Assembly (NCBI GenBank): GCA_965208965.1
Contig: OZ242384.1
Coordinates: forward strand, 4,960,001 to 5,024,000
Source of the DNA: Bin5 sp965208965
GTDB taxonomy: Bacteria; Chloroflexota; Anaerolineae; Caldilineales; Caldilineaceae
Direction: 5' to 3'
DNA: 64,000 nucleotides
The notes beneath the pieces are model-generated. The model was not told the DNA's origin and did not search any database. It saw only the letters and a list, made by a program, of their open reading frames with translations. Position numbers and translations under genes: made by a program. Below, one piece after another: positions 1 to 9,113 of the stretch; within the stretch, counting starts at the first letter, position 1; every line of letters begins with the position of its first letter.

Positions 1-1
1 A

Positions 2-199
2 TGGATGGATAAGGCAGCTACACTCCATAACCTGGGACACGTCGCGTTGGAACAGCAGGACCATGGGCAGGCGGAGGAGTACTTCGAGCGCAGTCGCGAG
101 CTTTATGCTGCATTCCAATTGGATGAGTACGTGGCGGAAGAGGATGAGATGCTGGCCTACGTGGCCGCGGTAAGCTCCCCGGGCAGATCCCAACGCTAA
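2..199 (+). CDS. C-terminal end of a tetratricopeptide-repeat protein (5' part outside the window)
   Basis: The reading frame is open to the left edge and stops at the TAA at 197-199, so only the C-terminus of a longer protein is visible. The residues ATLHNLGHVALEQQDHGQAE followed by a YFERSRELY helix match the TPR pattern (conserved Leu, Gly, Ala and Tyr/Phe positions). One full repeat and part of a second are present, then a short unstructured tail ending SPGRSQR. TPR units of this sequence style commonly close large NB-ARC/AAA or LuxR/SARP-type regulators, but the upstream domains cannot be seen, so function is unknown. The CIRCE promoter of groES begins about 30 bases after the stop. Confidence 0.6.
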   Translation, partial: WMDKAATLHNLGHVALEQQDHGQAEEYFERSRELYAAFQLDEYVAEEDEMLAYVAAVSSPGRSQR

Positions 200-231
200 C
201 AAAACGCTTACGTTTTCGGGGGATCGGAATC

Positions 232-260
232 TTGTCAGGCGACAGGAACTGTGCTACACT
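232..260 (+). promoter_or_regulatory. Sigma-70 promoter of groESL
   Basis: A -35 box TTGTCA (232-237) is separated by exactly 17 bases from a -10 box TACACT (255-260). The predicted start of transcription, near 267, lies just before the CIRCE operator, which is the usual arrangement for HrcA control. The leader from there to groES is about 190 bases and holds small hairpins, for example CCCGC (385-389) with GCGGG (399-403). Confidence 0.8.
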
Positions 261-270
261 TTCTGTTGGC

Positions 271-297
271 TTAGCACTCAGGCCTATTGAGTGCTAA
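271..297 (+). promoter_or_regulatory. CIRCE operator (HrcA binding site)
   Basis: The sequence is TTAGCACTC (271-279), nine spacer bases, then GAGTGCTAA (289-297). This is a perfect match to the CIRCE consensus, bound by the heat-shock repressor HrcA. It lies right downstream of the predicted start of transcription, so bound HrcA should block initiation or early elongation of groES-groEL. hrcA itself is not in the window. Confidence 0.97.
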
Positions 298-460
298 GGG
301 AAGTCTGAGACGCTATTCGGGCCCTGCCGGAGCCGTCGCTTAAAAGCAGCGGGGCCAGAGAGATTTGTACCATCGGATTCTTTTCCCGCTTATCTCTTGC
401 GGGTAACCAAACACACTGGTAGTTCATCAGAAAAGATTGAAAGGCAAGGAGGAAGGTCGA

Positions 461-751
461 ATGAATCTTAAGCCGCTCGGTGATCGGCTGGTAGTACAGC
501 CCCTGGAGGGAGAGGAACAGACTTCCACGGGCATCTATCTGCCGGAAACTGCCAAAGAGAAGCCGCAGCAGGGCGAGGTAGTCGCAGCGGGTCCCGGCGC
601 ACGGGACGAAGACGGCAAGCGCATCGCCATGGATGTCTCCGTCGGTGATATCGTTCTTTACGCGAAGTATTCCGGCACGAATATCAAGCTGGATGCGACA
701 GAGGTTCTGATTCTCAAGGAATCGGACGTATTGGCGCTCGTTGAAAGTTAA
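461..751 (+). CDS. groES: Co-chaperonin GroES (Hsp10)
   Basis: This 96-residue protein forms the heptameric lid of the GroEL chamber in the cytoplasm. It starts MNLKPLGDRLVVQPLEGEEQ and carries the mobile-loop segment TSTGIYLPETAKEKPQQG, then the VGDIVLYAKYSGTNIKL strand, all typical of Hsp10. Length is normal. The ATG at 461 is chosen because AAGGAGG (446-452) lies 8 bases upstream; an in-frame TTG at 437 would include this ribosome site in the coding region and is rejected. groEL follows after 72 bases in the same transcript, under the CIRCE operator. Confidence 0.97.
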   Translation: MNLKPLGDRLVVQPLEGEEQTSTGIYLPETAKEKPQQGEVVAAGPGARDEDGKRIAMDVSVGDIVLYAKYSGTNIKLDATEVLILKESDVLALVES

Positions 752-779
752 TCGGACCTACGCTGAAAAAGCTCAATTT

Positions 780-800
780 ACCCGCCCCTGGTGCGCGGGT
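780..800 (+). other. Hairpin between groES and groEL
   Basis: ACCCGC (780-785) can pair with GCGGGT (795-800) around a 9-base loop, leaving the groEL ribosome site GGAGGAGA (807-814) just downstream. There is no U-tract, so it is not a terminator. It may stabilise or process the transcript between the two genes; that role is inference. Confidence 0.4.
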
Positions 801-823
801 CAAACCGGAGGAGAAAGACCGTA

Positions 824-2461
<1,638 letters not shown>

Positions 2462-2497
2462 GGTTGATTGGTTTGGGAATTGAATAGGGTTGAAAGG

Positions 2498-2530
2498 GGC
2501 GTCGGGGATGGACAATCTCCGGCGCCTTTT
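2498..2530 (+). terminator. Rho-independent terminator of groESL
   Basis: GGCGTCGGGGA (2498-2508) pairs with TCTCCGGCGCC (2516-2526) through 11 base pairs, two of them G-U, around a 7-base loop. TTTTATT follows at once. It lies about 40 bases past the groEL stop. Confidence 0.9.
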
Positions 2531-2542
2531 ATTAGAAATGTG

Positions 2543-3094
2543 ATGGATGTGATTGAAATCTTCAAGAATCGCAAAGCCATTTACAGTTTTAAAGAACTGG
2601 TAGCATCATACTCAGATAGTGAGTTTGACTCACCGCGTCGCTCAACGGTTTTGTTATTAGACTACTGGCGATCATTCGATGACGCCGTTAAGAGATCAGA
2701 AGAATACATATGTGCGGATTTCTCCAATCAGATTCGACTGCATTTTGAATATGATGAAATCTCGTCTCTGCCTTATCAACTAATCCATAGAAGTGCGTCC
2801 GCGTGCTTTGCGCCAGCATCTTCCCGGCGCGTTGTGTATCAAGTTTTTGACCCAACCAAGCAAGACTACTACTCAAAATGCTTACATGAAATGGCAAGAT
2901 TGTTTCAGGAAGGCTCGACACTATCATTTTGGCTTATGCTTTGTCCTTTTGAACCTCTTGAAGACTACCAGAAATTACTTGACCAATGGGACCGGACAAC
3001 TCCGAAGCCCAAAATATCCTCGCAGGTCAAACCAATGCTAATATCCAGAAGACTTGCTCGTTTCCATGAGCCTCAGTTAGTCAGATTTGCCTAA
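2543..3094 (+). CDS. Unrecognised AT-rich orphan protein
   Basis: The ORF codes for 183 residues from ATG 2543 (or GTG 2540). An upstream in-frame start at 2468 would run through the groEL terminator and is rejected. I do not recognise the family. The protein is soluble, rich in aromatic and charged residues (for example LLLDYWRSFDDAVKRSEEY), with no signal peptide, membrane segment or obvious catalytic motif. Its base composition is visibly more AT-rich than the flanking genes and it uses codons such as TTA and ATA freely, which suggests transfer. No ribosome site is clear. It opens a block of nuclease-like and restriction genes. Confidence 0.5.
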   Translation: MDVIEIFKNRKAIYSFKELVASYSDSEFDSPRRSTVLLLDYWRSFDDAVKRSEEYICADFSNQIRLHFEYDEISSLPYQLIHRSASACFAPASSRRVVYQVFDPTKQDYYSKCLHEMARLFQEGSTLSFWLMLCPFEPLEDYQKLLDQWDRTTPKPKISSQVKPMLISRRLARFHEPQLVRFA

Positions 3095-3398
3095 AGTGAA
3101 ACCTGTCTGATACCAAGACTCTACACTGAGATTTAGTAAGCTGGAAAGGGAATCTCAAGCATTGATTCAGCTAACATCCGACAACACCGAAGGACGTTTC
3201 GCTCGGACTGAGGATAGAATCGAGGTGACCCTCCTGCTCCTGGCAACGAATGTCTATATAGTCGATCTCAACTGAGCGGCTGGGATATCTGGTGCTGATC
3301 ATGCTGAGCGAATTTGGTTTCCTGATCCTTCTGATTACATCAATGTCATAATCCGTAGTTCGGTAAATCCACTGCAGATCAGAGCCCAAGGAAAATCG
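3095..3398 (+). other. Intergenic region without a supported gene
   Basis: About 300 bases between the AT-rich orphan and the NYN gene. No credible ORF, RNA or clear promoter was found. The stretch shares the AT-rich composition of the orphan gene at 2543. A minus-strand frame reaching into the NYN gene has no family features. Confidence 0.5.
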
Positions 3399-4109
3399 AT
3401 GCGCACTATCGTCAATGGTCGCGAGGCACGTCTGCTGGCGATGCTGATAGATGGCGACAACGCCCAACCCTCGCTGATAGAGCACGTACTTGCCGAAACC
3501 GCAAAATATGGGCTTGTAACAACGCGGCGCATATATGGTGACTGGACTGAGGCGGGAATGTCGGGATGGAAAGACTCTCTACATTCTTTTGCAGTCCAGC
3601 CGGTTCAACAGTTCCGCTACACCAAAGGCAAGAATGCTACGGACAGTGCCCTGATCATTGACGCAATGGACCTGTTGCACTCCGGGAGTGTCGGAGGATT
3701 CTGCATTGTTTCCAGCGATAGCGACTACACACGGCTGGCCACACGAATTCGCGAAAGTGGAATGTTTGTGATGGGCGTAGGGCGGAAAGATACGCCTGAC
3801 TCTTTCGTGAACGCCTGCGAGATTTTCGTCTATACGGAAAATCTGTCACCAAAAAAAGACAAAGGCAACCAGAAGAAGGGGAAGCCTCACTCCGAGTGGA
3901 CCAAATTGGTGGAGCAAGCCATAAGTATGGCATCTCAGGACGATGGTTGGGCACTACTTTCTGCTGTCGGACTTAACCTGCGAAAGCTCAAACCAGCTTT
4001 TGACCCCAGAACATATGGCCACGAGCAATTATCCCAGTTAGTCAAGTCTCGCCCGGATTTATTTGAAATGAAGGGAGAGGCCCACCTTTCTGTCAGAGTG
4101 ATATCTTGA
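3399..4109 (+). CDS. NYN domain (PIN-like RNase fold) protein with C-terminal OST-HTH/LOTUS domain
   Basis: The 236-residue protein has an N-terminal NYN domain (about residues 8-148) of the LabA/DUF88 type. Acidic residues expected to bind metal are visible: D18 and D20 in LIDGDN, D82 in NATDSALIIDAM, and D107/D109 in SSDSDY. After a lysine-rich linker (about 152-163) comes a winged-helix segment (about 165-236, ending in SQLVKSRPDLFEMKG) like the OST-HTH/LOTUS domain often joined to NYN and thought to bind RNA. An RNase or RNA-binding role is expected from the family, but the target is unknown. It sits in a block with a Uma2 protein and a restriction-modification enzyme, so a defence role is possible. 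The start at ATG 3399 is supported by the fold only. Confidence 0.85.
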   Translation: MRTIVNGREARLLAMLIDGDNAQPSLIEHVLAETAKYGLVTTRRIYGDWTEAGMSGWKDSLHSFAVQPVQQFRYTKGKNATDSALIIDAMDLLHSGSVGGFCIVSSDSDYTRLATRIRESGMFVMGVGRKDTPDSFVNACEIFVYTENLSPKKDKGNQKKGKPHSEWTKLVEQAISMASQDDGWALLSAVGLNLRKLKPAFDPRTYGHEQLSQLVKSRPDLFEMKGEAHLSVRVIS

Positions 4110-4133
4110 AGTACAATTGCCCTCCTCTCCCCT

Positions 4134-4676
4134 TCAAAAGACTTCCTCCAGCGCGACACTGAATCCCTCCAGCATCGGTGAACGCATCGTCTGCCCTTCT
4201 CCGTAGATATCGTTGACCTCGAAGCCGCTCTCCCCCCGCAGCAGCACCGAGATCGCCTTGGCGTCGGGGTCCACGATCCAGTACTCTTTCACGCCGTGCC
4301 GGGCATACAGGTCCAGCTTGACCGTCTGGTCGCGCTCGGCCGTGGCGGGAGAGAGGATTTCGACCACCAGATCGGGCGCGCCATGGATATTCTCACGCGT
4401 GAGGATATGGCTTCGCTGCCTGGAGACGAACAGGATGTCCGGCTGCACCACGTCCGTGTCCGACAGGACCACGTCGGCGGGGGAAGAATAAAGCTCCCCC
4501 AAGTTGCGCTCGTCTATGTAGTCGGACATTTCGTTGAGCAGTTTGCGCAGGATGTACTGATGATACAAGAGTGGTGCTGCCGCCATGACCAACTCTCCGT
4601 TCAGAAGTTCGTAGCGCTCGTCATCCGACATTTTCATATAGTCGGCGTATGTGAGCCTGGTCTTTACATTTATCAC
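4134..4676 (-). CDS. Uma2 family protein (PD-(D/E)xK nuclease fold, DUF820)
   Basis: The 180-residue protein shows the Uma2 pattern: LTYADYMKMSDDERYELLNGELVM near the start, then DVVQPDILFVSR, GAPDLVVEILSPATAERDQTVKLDLYARHGVKEYWIVDP. The acidic D of QPDILFV, the E of VVEILS and the K of TVKLDLYA are the usual putative metal-site residues. The family is widespread in cyanobacteria and Chloroflexota, is often multi-copy, and its biological role is still unsettled. The GTG at 4676 is chosen because AAGGAGG lies about 6 bases upstream; the longer ATG frame at 4751 has no such site. It converges with the NYN gene 24 bases away. Confidence 0.88.
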   Translation of the reverse strand: MINVKTRLTYADYMKMSDDERYELLNGELVMAAAPLLYHQYILRKLLNEMSDYIDERNLGELYSSPADVVLSDTDVVQPDILFVSRQRSHILTRENIHGAPDLVVEILSPATAERDQTVKLDLYARHGVKEYWIVDPDAKAISVLLRGESGFEVNDIYGEGQTMRSPMLEGFSVALEEVF

Positions 4677-4805
4677 TTTGGGCCTCCTTTTCAGTAGCGA
4701 GGGGAGTGTGCCCGTCTCGCTCGCTCCTGTTCTGTGCCAATCATAGCACAAGAGTGCTAGAACCCGAAGAAGGACAACGGGGGCCGGCTCGCGCGGCCTT
4801 CGATT

Positions 4806-7800
4806 CTACCTGTACGCCGGCAACCCCGCCACAATCTCCACCGTCTCCAGACTGACGGCGATCACGCGGCCCACGAGGTTGACGACGTACCGATCATCCT
4901 CCACTCGGTTCGGATCATTCACGATCCCGCTGCGCTTGTCCGTCTTCACCCGGTACTGGTCGATCACCCACTCCAGCGCCGACCGATTGCCCAGCCGGTA
5001 GTCGAACGCTTCGGCAGGGATGCCATACAGAGTTAGGAAATCGTTGTAGCGGATCTGCGTCCTGTCCTTGGAGAGGCGCATCTTCTCGACGCGATAGTTG
5101 AGGGTCTGCCCCGGCGTCTCGATCTCCTTAAGCGGATATGGCGGCATCTCTTCATAGCCCACGTGGATATCGGCTAGCCGCGCGCCCGCCGCCGCGAAGG
5201 CGCGGAAGTCGGGCGCGAAGGGCAGGCGCGGCAACTCGCGCTTGAGGTTGGCCTGATAGCGTTCGCGATAGCCGGGATGATGCAGCAGGCCGTAGACGTA
5301 GTGGAAGATCTCCCACTTGCTGATCGTGTCATCGTTGTAATGGGCGCGGAACCGCGCCAGCGCCCAGTCGGTAATGTTCTCGCGGCGGTTGCTGCCGTTC
5401 TCGTCGTAGGTGTAGAAGGGGAAGCATTGGGAACCGCCTTGTGGAAGTTGGTCGGCAAGTTTGTTGACCATCAGCGCAAACATCGACCAGTCACCGCCGA
5501 CCTTGAGCCAAATCACGCGATTCTCCGTTTCAGTCTTCGGTGTGGGGAAGATGGAAGGGAAGACATACACAACATCGTTCATCACGCGGTCAAAGAACAG
5601 ACTCAATTTGGTAAACGGACGATAGAGAGAGTCTCTCACCTTCTGTTCACTGTATTCGGCAAGTCTGCCTCGCTTCAACTTGGCCTTCAGGTCCCGACTC
5701 CAACTTATTCCCTTGTTATCATAAGCCACAAAATCATCAACGTTGACGCCATTGTTCCCTAGCCGTTCCCACTTGAACACCTGCTCGTTGTAAGTTTCTA
5801 TCGTCCGGCTCATATTTTCGCTGAGCACATCTCGTTTGAAATTGTACACCCACGCATCCCGATTGGATTTGACACCGCTACTGAATCTGTGAAAAAACAC
5901 ATCGGCGGCCTCACCTTTTGCCGCTTTTGCTTCCCTGCTTCCCAGCGGGACAAAGGTTTCAAACTCGGCGTGGAGACCCTCTGTCAGCCATGTGTGCCGC
6001 TTGTCCGGCGTGATCCTGGTCCAATCGACGTTGCCGTACTGTTGCTTTTCATCGAGATAGCGGTACTTCTCCTCCTTGCGCCAGTTCTCATCAACGCGGG
6101 CGTAGAACATCGCGGCCGGGGCGTCCGCCTTACCGCGCCTTTTGACGAAAAAGTTGACGCTGACGCCGACCTGAATGCCAAAGACGTTGTGCGTCGTGCC
6201 TGACAGCTTGGGATTCTTGCGCACGTTCCCGCCCAGATCGAGGATGTAAAGAGCGTCAAAGTCGTTTGCCAGATGATTGCGCATCCCATCGGTTGCAACG
6301 CCATCGAGAAAGCCACTGTTGCTCACGAAAGCGACAATCCCCTCCTTCCCGATGCGGTCCGCCGCCCACCGAACTGCCTTCACATAAGGGTCGGCGAGCG
6401 CGTTCTTGTTGGTCGCTTTGGAGTCCTTCGAATAGGTCACCCGCACCCTCTTGTCCATCGTCGCGTACTTGCGGTTCTTGTTGTTGTCGTTCTCGTTGAC
6501 CTGCCCCACGTTATACGGCGGGTTGCCGATGATGACGGTGATCTCCTGCCCCTGCTGCGCCTGCACGCGCGCCGTGTTCTCCGGCGCAAACAGGCTCGGC
6601 TGGATGTCCTCGGCCAGTTCGAACGTGTCCACCAGGCAGATGCCGGAAAAGGGCGCATACTGTCCGGTCAACTCGTAGTACTCGTGCTCGATGTTCATCG
6701 CCGCGATATAGTAGGGCAGCAGCATCACCTCGTTGCAGTGCAGTTCGTGCGCGTACTTCTGGGGCAGGCTGCCCAGCCGCCCGATCTCCGCCAAGTGACG
6801 CATGACCCGCAGGATAAAGTTGCCCGTGCCCACAAACGGGTCCAGCAGGTGGATGCCGGAATCGGCCAGAGAACGGCCAAACTCCCGCTGCAGCAGCGCA
6901 TCGACCGAGCGCACCATGAAATCGACGACCGCCTGCGGCGTGTAGACGATGCCGTGCGTGTCCGCCACTTCGACCGAAAAGCCCTGAAAAAACTGCTCGT
7001 AGACCGTATTGAGAAAACCCTGCTTCTCCGCAAAGTCGCTGATGGTGGCGGCGGTCGTTTCGATTGCGCCATAAAAGCGGTCCAGCGGGCGGAAGAAGTC
7101 GCGGCGGCTGAAACGCTGGCTGGTCAGCGCGCGCGCCACCTCCTCGATCTCGCGCGCAATCACGTTGCGGCCCACAAAGTCCGGGTTGTCGAAGACCCGC
7201 CGGAAGATGCGCTCGGTCAGCAGGTGCTGGATCAGCATCTCCTCGACCGCCTGGTCGGAGATGTTGGGGTTGATCGCGGCGCGACAGAGATCCGCGAATC
7301 TGCCGAAGGCGTCGATAAAGCCCTGGTTGCCGCGCCGTTCGCCCTCGATCAGTTCCAGCAGCGCCGCGGCCAGTTCCGGCACCACCGCCTTGAACTCCTC
7401 GACCGCCTGCTGCCAGCGTTCAAACGCCGGGGGCTGGTGCGCGAAGAAGGCGCGCAGCCCGGCAACCAGCGCGTCCGGCGTCTCCACCGGCGCGTCCCAC
7501 ACCCGCTGCCCCTGCTGGATGACAACGATGCGCGCCGGCGACTGGAACAGGATATTGTCCTGCGGATAGCCGGCAGCCAGCTTGCGGCTGATCTCCGCGT
7601 CGAGGTCGTCGGCGCTGTCCTTCGCCTCCCAGTAACCGCGCGCCAGCCTGAAACTGTCCAGCAGTGCGCCGTCGATGCGGACGGCCTGCCCGCCGGGCCC
7701 CGTGCGCGCGTACTGCTCCGCCAGCGTCCAGCCGAACGGTTGCGCCGCGGCGCGCAGCAGATTGGCGAACGCAGGCGCGACCGCGCCCTCATGCACCGCG

Positions 7801-7874
7801 CCGAGTTGGGTCAGTTCTTGGACCTCGGCGAAGTAGTCCTTGACGACCTTGTGTGTGGCTTTGAGTTGGAACAT
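4806..7874 (-). CDS. Single-chain restriction-modification enzyme, Type IIG/ISP-like (nuclease, N6-adenine methylase, specificity region)
   Basis: The protein is 1022 residues from ATG 7874. The N-terminal part carries a probable PD-(D/E)xK nuclease: D68 in RIDGALLDS and E83/K85 in GYWEAKDS. A helical stretch follows (about 150-300). The methylase core has SAM motif I LDPFVGTGN (344-352) and catalytic motif IV NPPY (451-454), which points to N6-adenine methylation. The last 350 residues resemble the target-recognition and C-terminal region of Type ISP enzymes (LGNRSALEWVIDQYRVKTDK). No Walker A helicase motif is visible, so it should cut without a DNA-translocating motor. The frame opens further upstream to 8000, but that part overlaps higA and adds a disordered Arg-rich leader. 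It probably protects the cell against foreign DNA; the recognition site is unknown. Confidence 0.88.
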   Translation of the reverse strand: MFQLKATHKVVKDYFAEVQELTQLGAVHEGAVAPAFANLLRAAAQPFGWTLAEQYARTGPGGQAVRIDGALLDSFRLARGYWEAKDSADDLDAEISRKLAAGYPQDNILFQSPARIVVIQQGQRVWDAPVETPDALVAGLRAFFAHQPPAFERWQQAVEEFKAVVPELAAALLELIEGERRGNQGFIDAFGRFADLCRAAINPNISDQAVEEMLIQHLLTERIFRRVFDNPDFVGRNVIAREIEEVARALTSQRFSRRDFFRPLDRFYGAIETTAATISDFAEKQGFLNTVYEQFFQGFSVEVADTHGIVYTPQAVVDFMVRSVDALLQREFGRSLADSGIHLLDPFVGTGNFILRVMRHLAEIGRLGSLPQKYAHELHCNEVMLLPYYIAAMNIEHEYYELTGQYAPFSGICLVDTFELAEDIQPSLFAPENTARVQAQQGQEITVIIGNPPYNVGQVNENDNNKNRKYATMDKRVRVTYSKDSKATNKNALADPYVKAVRWAADRIGKEGIVAFVSNSGFLDGVATDGMRNHLANDFDALYILDLGGNVRKNPKLSGTTHNVFGIQVGVSVNFFVKRRGKADAPAAMFYARVDENWRKEEKYRYLDEKQQYGNVDWTRITPDKRHTWLTEGLHAEFETFVPLGSREAKAAKGEAADVFFHRFSSGVKSNRDAWVYNFKRDVLSENMSRTIETYNEQVFKWERLGNNGVNVDDFVAYDNKGISWSRDLKAKLKRGRLAEYSEQKVRDSLYRPFTKLSLFFDRVMNDVVYVFPSIFPTPKTETENRVIWLKVGGDWSMFALMVNKLADQLPQGGSQCFPFYTYDENGSNRRENITDWALARFRAHYNDDTISKWEIFHYVYGLLHHPGYRERYQANLKRELPRLPFAPDFRAFAAAGARLADIHVGYEEMPPYPLKEIETPGQTLNYRVEKMRLSKDRTQIRYNDFLTLYGIPAEAFDYRLGNRSALEWVIDQYRVKTDKRSGIVNDPNRVEDDRYVVNLVGRVIAVSLETVEIVAGLPAYR

Positions 7875-7935
7875 TGGGGGAGCGGTGATGAGATGAAAGC
7901 GCGCGGCGAAAACAGATTTATCAGAGCCCCGAAAT

Positions 7936-8223
7936 TCATCGCTGGGCGGCAGTCGGCAAGGCGCGAACCGTCGCCCCCACTTTGCGGTCGGCTGAGACAA
8001 GATCGAATTGCGTCTGTAAGTTTAGCCAGAATAGAGGATCGGTCCCGAACCAGTGCCCAAACCGCAAGGCGGTGTCGCCAGTGATGGAACGCTTGCCGGC
8101 AATGATCTGGCTGATGCGGTTCGGAGGTACGTCAATCTGGCGAGCGAATGCCGTAGGTGACACGCCCATCTCCGCTAACTCATCTTTCAGAATTTCCCCC
8201 GGATGCACAACACGTTTCAGCAC
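7936..8223 (-). CDS. higA: HigA-type antitoxin, XRE family
   Basis: The 95-residue protein matches HigA/VapI: VVHPGEILKDELAEMGVSPT, then the helix-turn-helix AFARQIDVPPNRISQIIAGKRSI and the typical ALRFGHWFGTDPLFWLNLQ. HigA neutralises the HigB mRNA interferase and represses its own operon. The GTG start at 8223 has GGAAGGA upstream. It lies 19 bases after the remnant of higB, in the classic toxin-first order. Because higB has lost its core, HigA here may act only as a self-repressor or against a HigB encoded elsewhere. Confidence 0.93.
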   Translation of the reverse strand: MLKRVVHPGEILKDELAEMGVSPTAFARQIDVPPNRISQIIAGKRSITGDTALRFGHWFGTDPLFWLNLQTQFDLVSADRKVGATVRALPTAAQR

Positions 8224-8242
8224 AGTTCACATCCTTCCTTCT

Positions 8243-8368
8243 CTAGTGGTAGTCCACAATCTCGACATCGGTCGGCCCCAAACCTTCGAGCCATAAGAAG
8301 CAAATTCCCGCTACGAATTCCCCTGCGGCGAATCGCCTGGTTCTCCTGTCCTTGTATCCGCGAATCAT
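8243..8368 (-). pseudogene. higB: higB toxin remnant with an in-frame internal deletion (41 codons)
   Basis: This short frame starts at ATG 8366-8368 and ends at TAG 8243-8245. The first 19 residues MIRGYKDRRTRRFAAGEFV match the N-terminus of HigB/RelE-type toxins, and the end ICFLWLEGLGPTDVEIVDYH matches their C-terminus. HigB is normally about 90 residues, so roughly 50 central residues, including the basic GDR.GQ.SIRIN.QW strand region, are missing while frame and stop are kept. The ribonuclease should be dead, though a 41-residue peptide could still be made. The gene sits directly in front of higA and behind a good promoter. An assembly error in this segment is the main alternative. Confidence 0.8.
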
Positions 8369-8378
8369 ACTTACATGC

Positions 8379-8407
8379 AGAATACCAATGTTGACGCTGG
8401 ACGTCAA
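8379..8407 (-). promoter_or_regulatory. higBA promoter with palindromic operator
   Basis: On the minus strand a -35 box TTGACG (8402-8407) is followed after 17 bases by a -10 box TATTCT (8379-8384). The -35 box is one arm of a perfect inverted repeat TTGACG-N5-CGTCAA (8391-8407), which fits autorepression by a dimeric HigA. The higB start codon lies about 10 bases past the -10 box, so the leader is very short. Confidence 0.75.
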
Positions 8408-8495
8408 ATGTCAAGATTTGCTTTATTGTTGAGTTCGCCAGCCAATCTGAGGATCACGTACGAAGCGAAAGTTCGCCGAAAAGTACAGCCGGCTA

Positions 8496-9113
8496 CTACG
8501 CCCCGCCCACACGATAATACCCCCCACCTGCGCAGGACCGGCACAACGTAGCGCCAGCGCCCACGACCTCCCGTTCGTTGATAATCTCTTCGCCGCATTC
8601 ATTGCATATCGCCCGCGCGCCGGCCCGGCTCACGATCGCTGCGATCGGTTTCGCCAGCTCCACCCACTCGAACGAGAGCAATTTGGCGTCCGGCATGCGC
8701 TGGTAGCCGTGCAGCATCGCGAAATAGCGCCGCTTCTGCTCCGGCGCGTAATCCCGCGCCCGCTCGCGCACATCGACCTGCGGCGCAACCCGCAGCGCCC
8801 GCTCCGTCTTCACATCCACGAATGTCGCCGCGATCTTTCCGTAATCCTCCACACGAAGCGTACGCCGCCCCACCGAAACGCCTGTCACCGCCTCCACCCC
8901 ATCCACGAAGCAGCCGTCCGTCTCCACGATCACGAGCAGCCGCTTGTCCGCGCGCGGAACCTCCAACTCAAGCAGCCTCGTCCCCGCGATCGCTGTCCGC
9001 GCCCCCAGCACTTGGCGCGGACACAGATGCCGGTGCCGCGCGGAGGCAACGTCCATCGCCCTTTGCAGCGTCTGCGTGATAGCCTGATCTGCCGCGTCGG
9101 TCACCATCTCCAT
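8496..9113 (-). CDS. FmdE-like zinc protein with C-terminal zinc ribbon
   Basis: The 205-residue protein resembles the FmdE (formylmethanofuran dehydrogenase subunit E) family found in many non-methanogens. RHRHLCPRQVLGARTAIAG carries the His/Cys metal site, LVIVETDGCFVDGVEAVTG the second Cys, followed by GRRTLRVEDYGKIAATFVDV. The C-terminus is a zinc ribbon, CNECGEEI ... CRSC. In bacteria the role is unproven; links to molybdopterin or formate chemistry have been proposed. ATG 9113 is chosen because GGAGGAGA lies 8 bases upstream; the frame runs open to 9194 but with an Arg-rich, unlikely leader. It is divergent from mnmA across a repeat-rich control region. Confidence 0.8.
   Translation of the reverse strand: MEMVTDAADQAITQTLQRAMDVASARHRHLCPRQVLGARTAIAGTRLLELEVPRADKRLLVIVETDGCFVDGVEAVTGVSVGRRTLRVEDYGKIAATFVDVKTERALRVAPQVDVRERARDYAPEQKRRYFAMLHGYQRMPDAKLLSFEWVELAKPIAAIVSRAGARAICNECGEEIINEREVVGAGATLCRSCAGGGYYRVGGA

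Noticed and set aside
3171..3485. 104-codon minus-strand frame overlapping the NYN gene start
   Set aside because: No ribosome site or family features, and it conflicts with the conserved NYN N-terminus.
6273..8084. 603-codon open frame on the plus strand opposite the restriction-modification gene
   Set aside because: It is the antisense of a gene with clear nuclease and methylase motifs. The translation is rich in Arg, Val, His and Asp with no recognisable domain, a usual effect of GC-rich codons.
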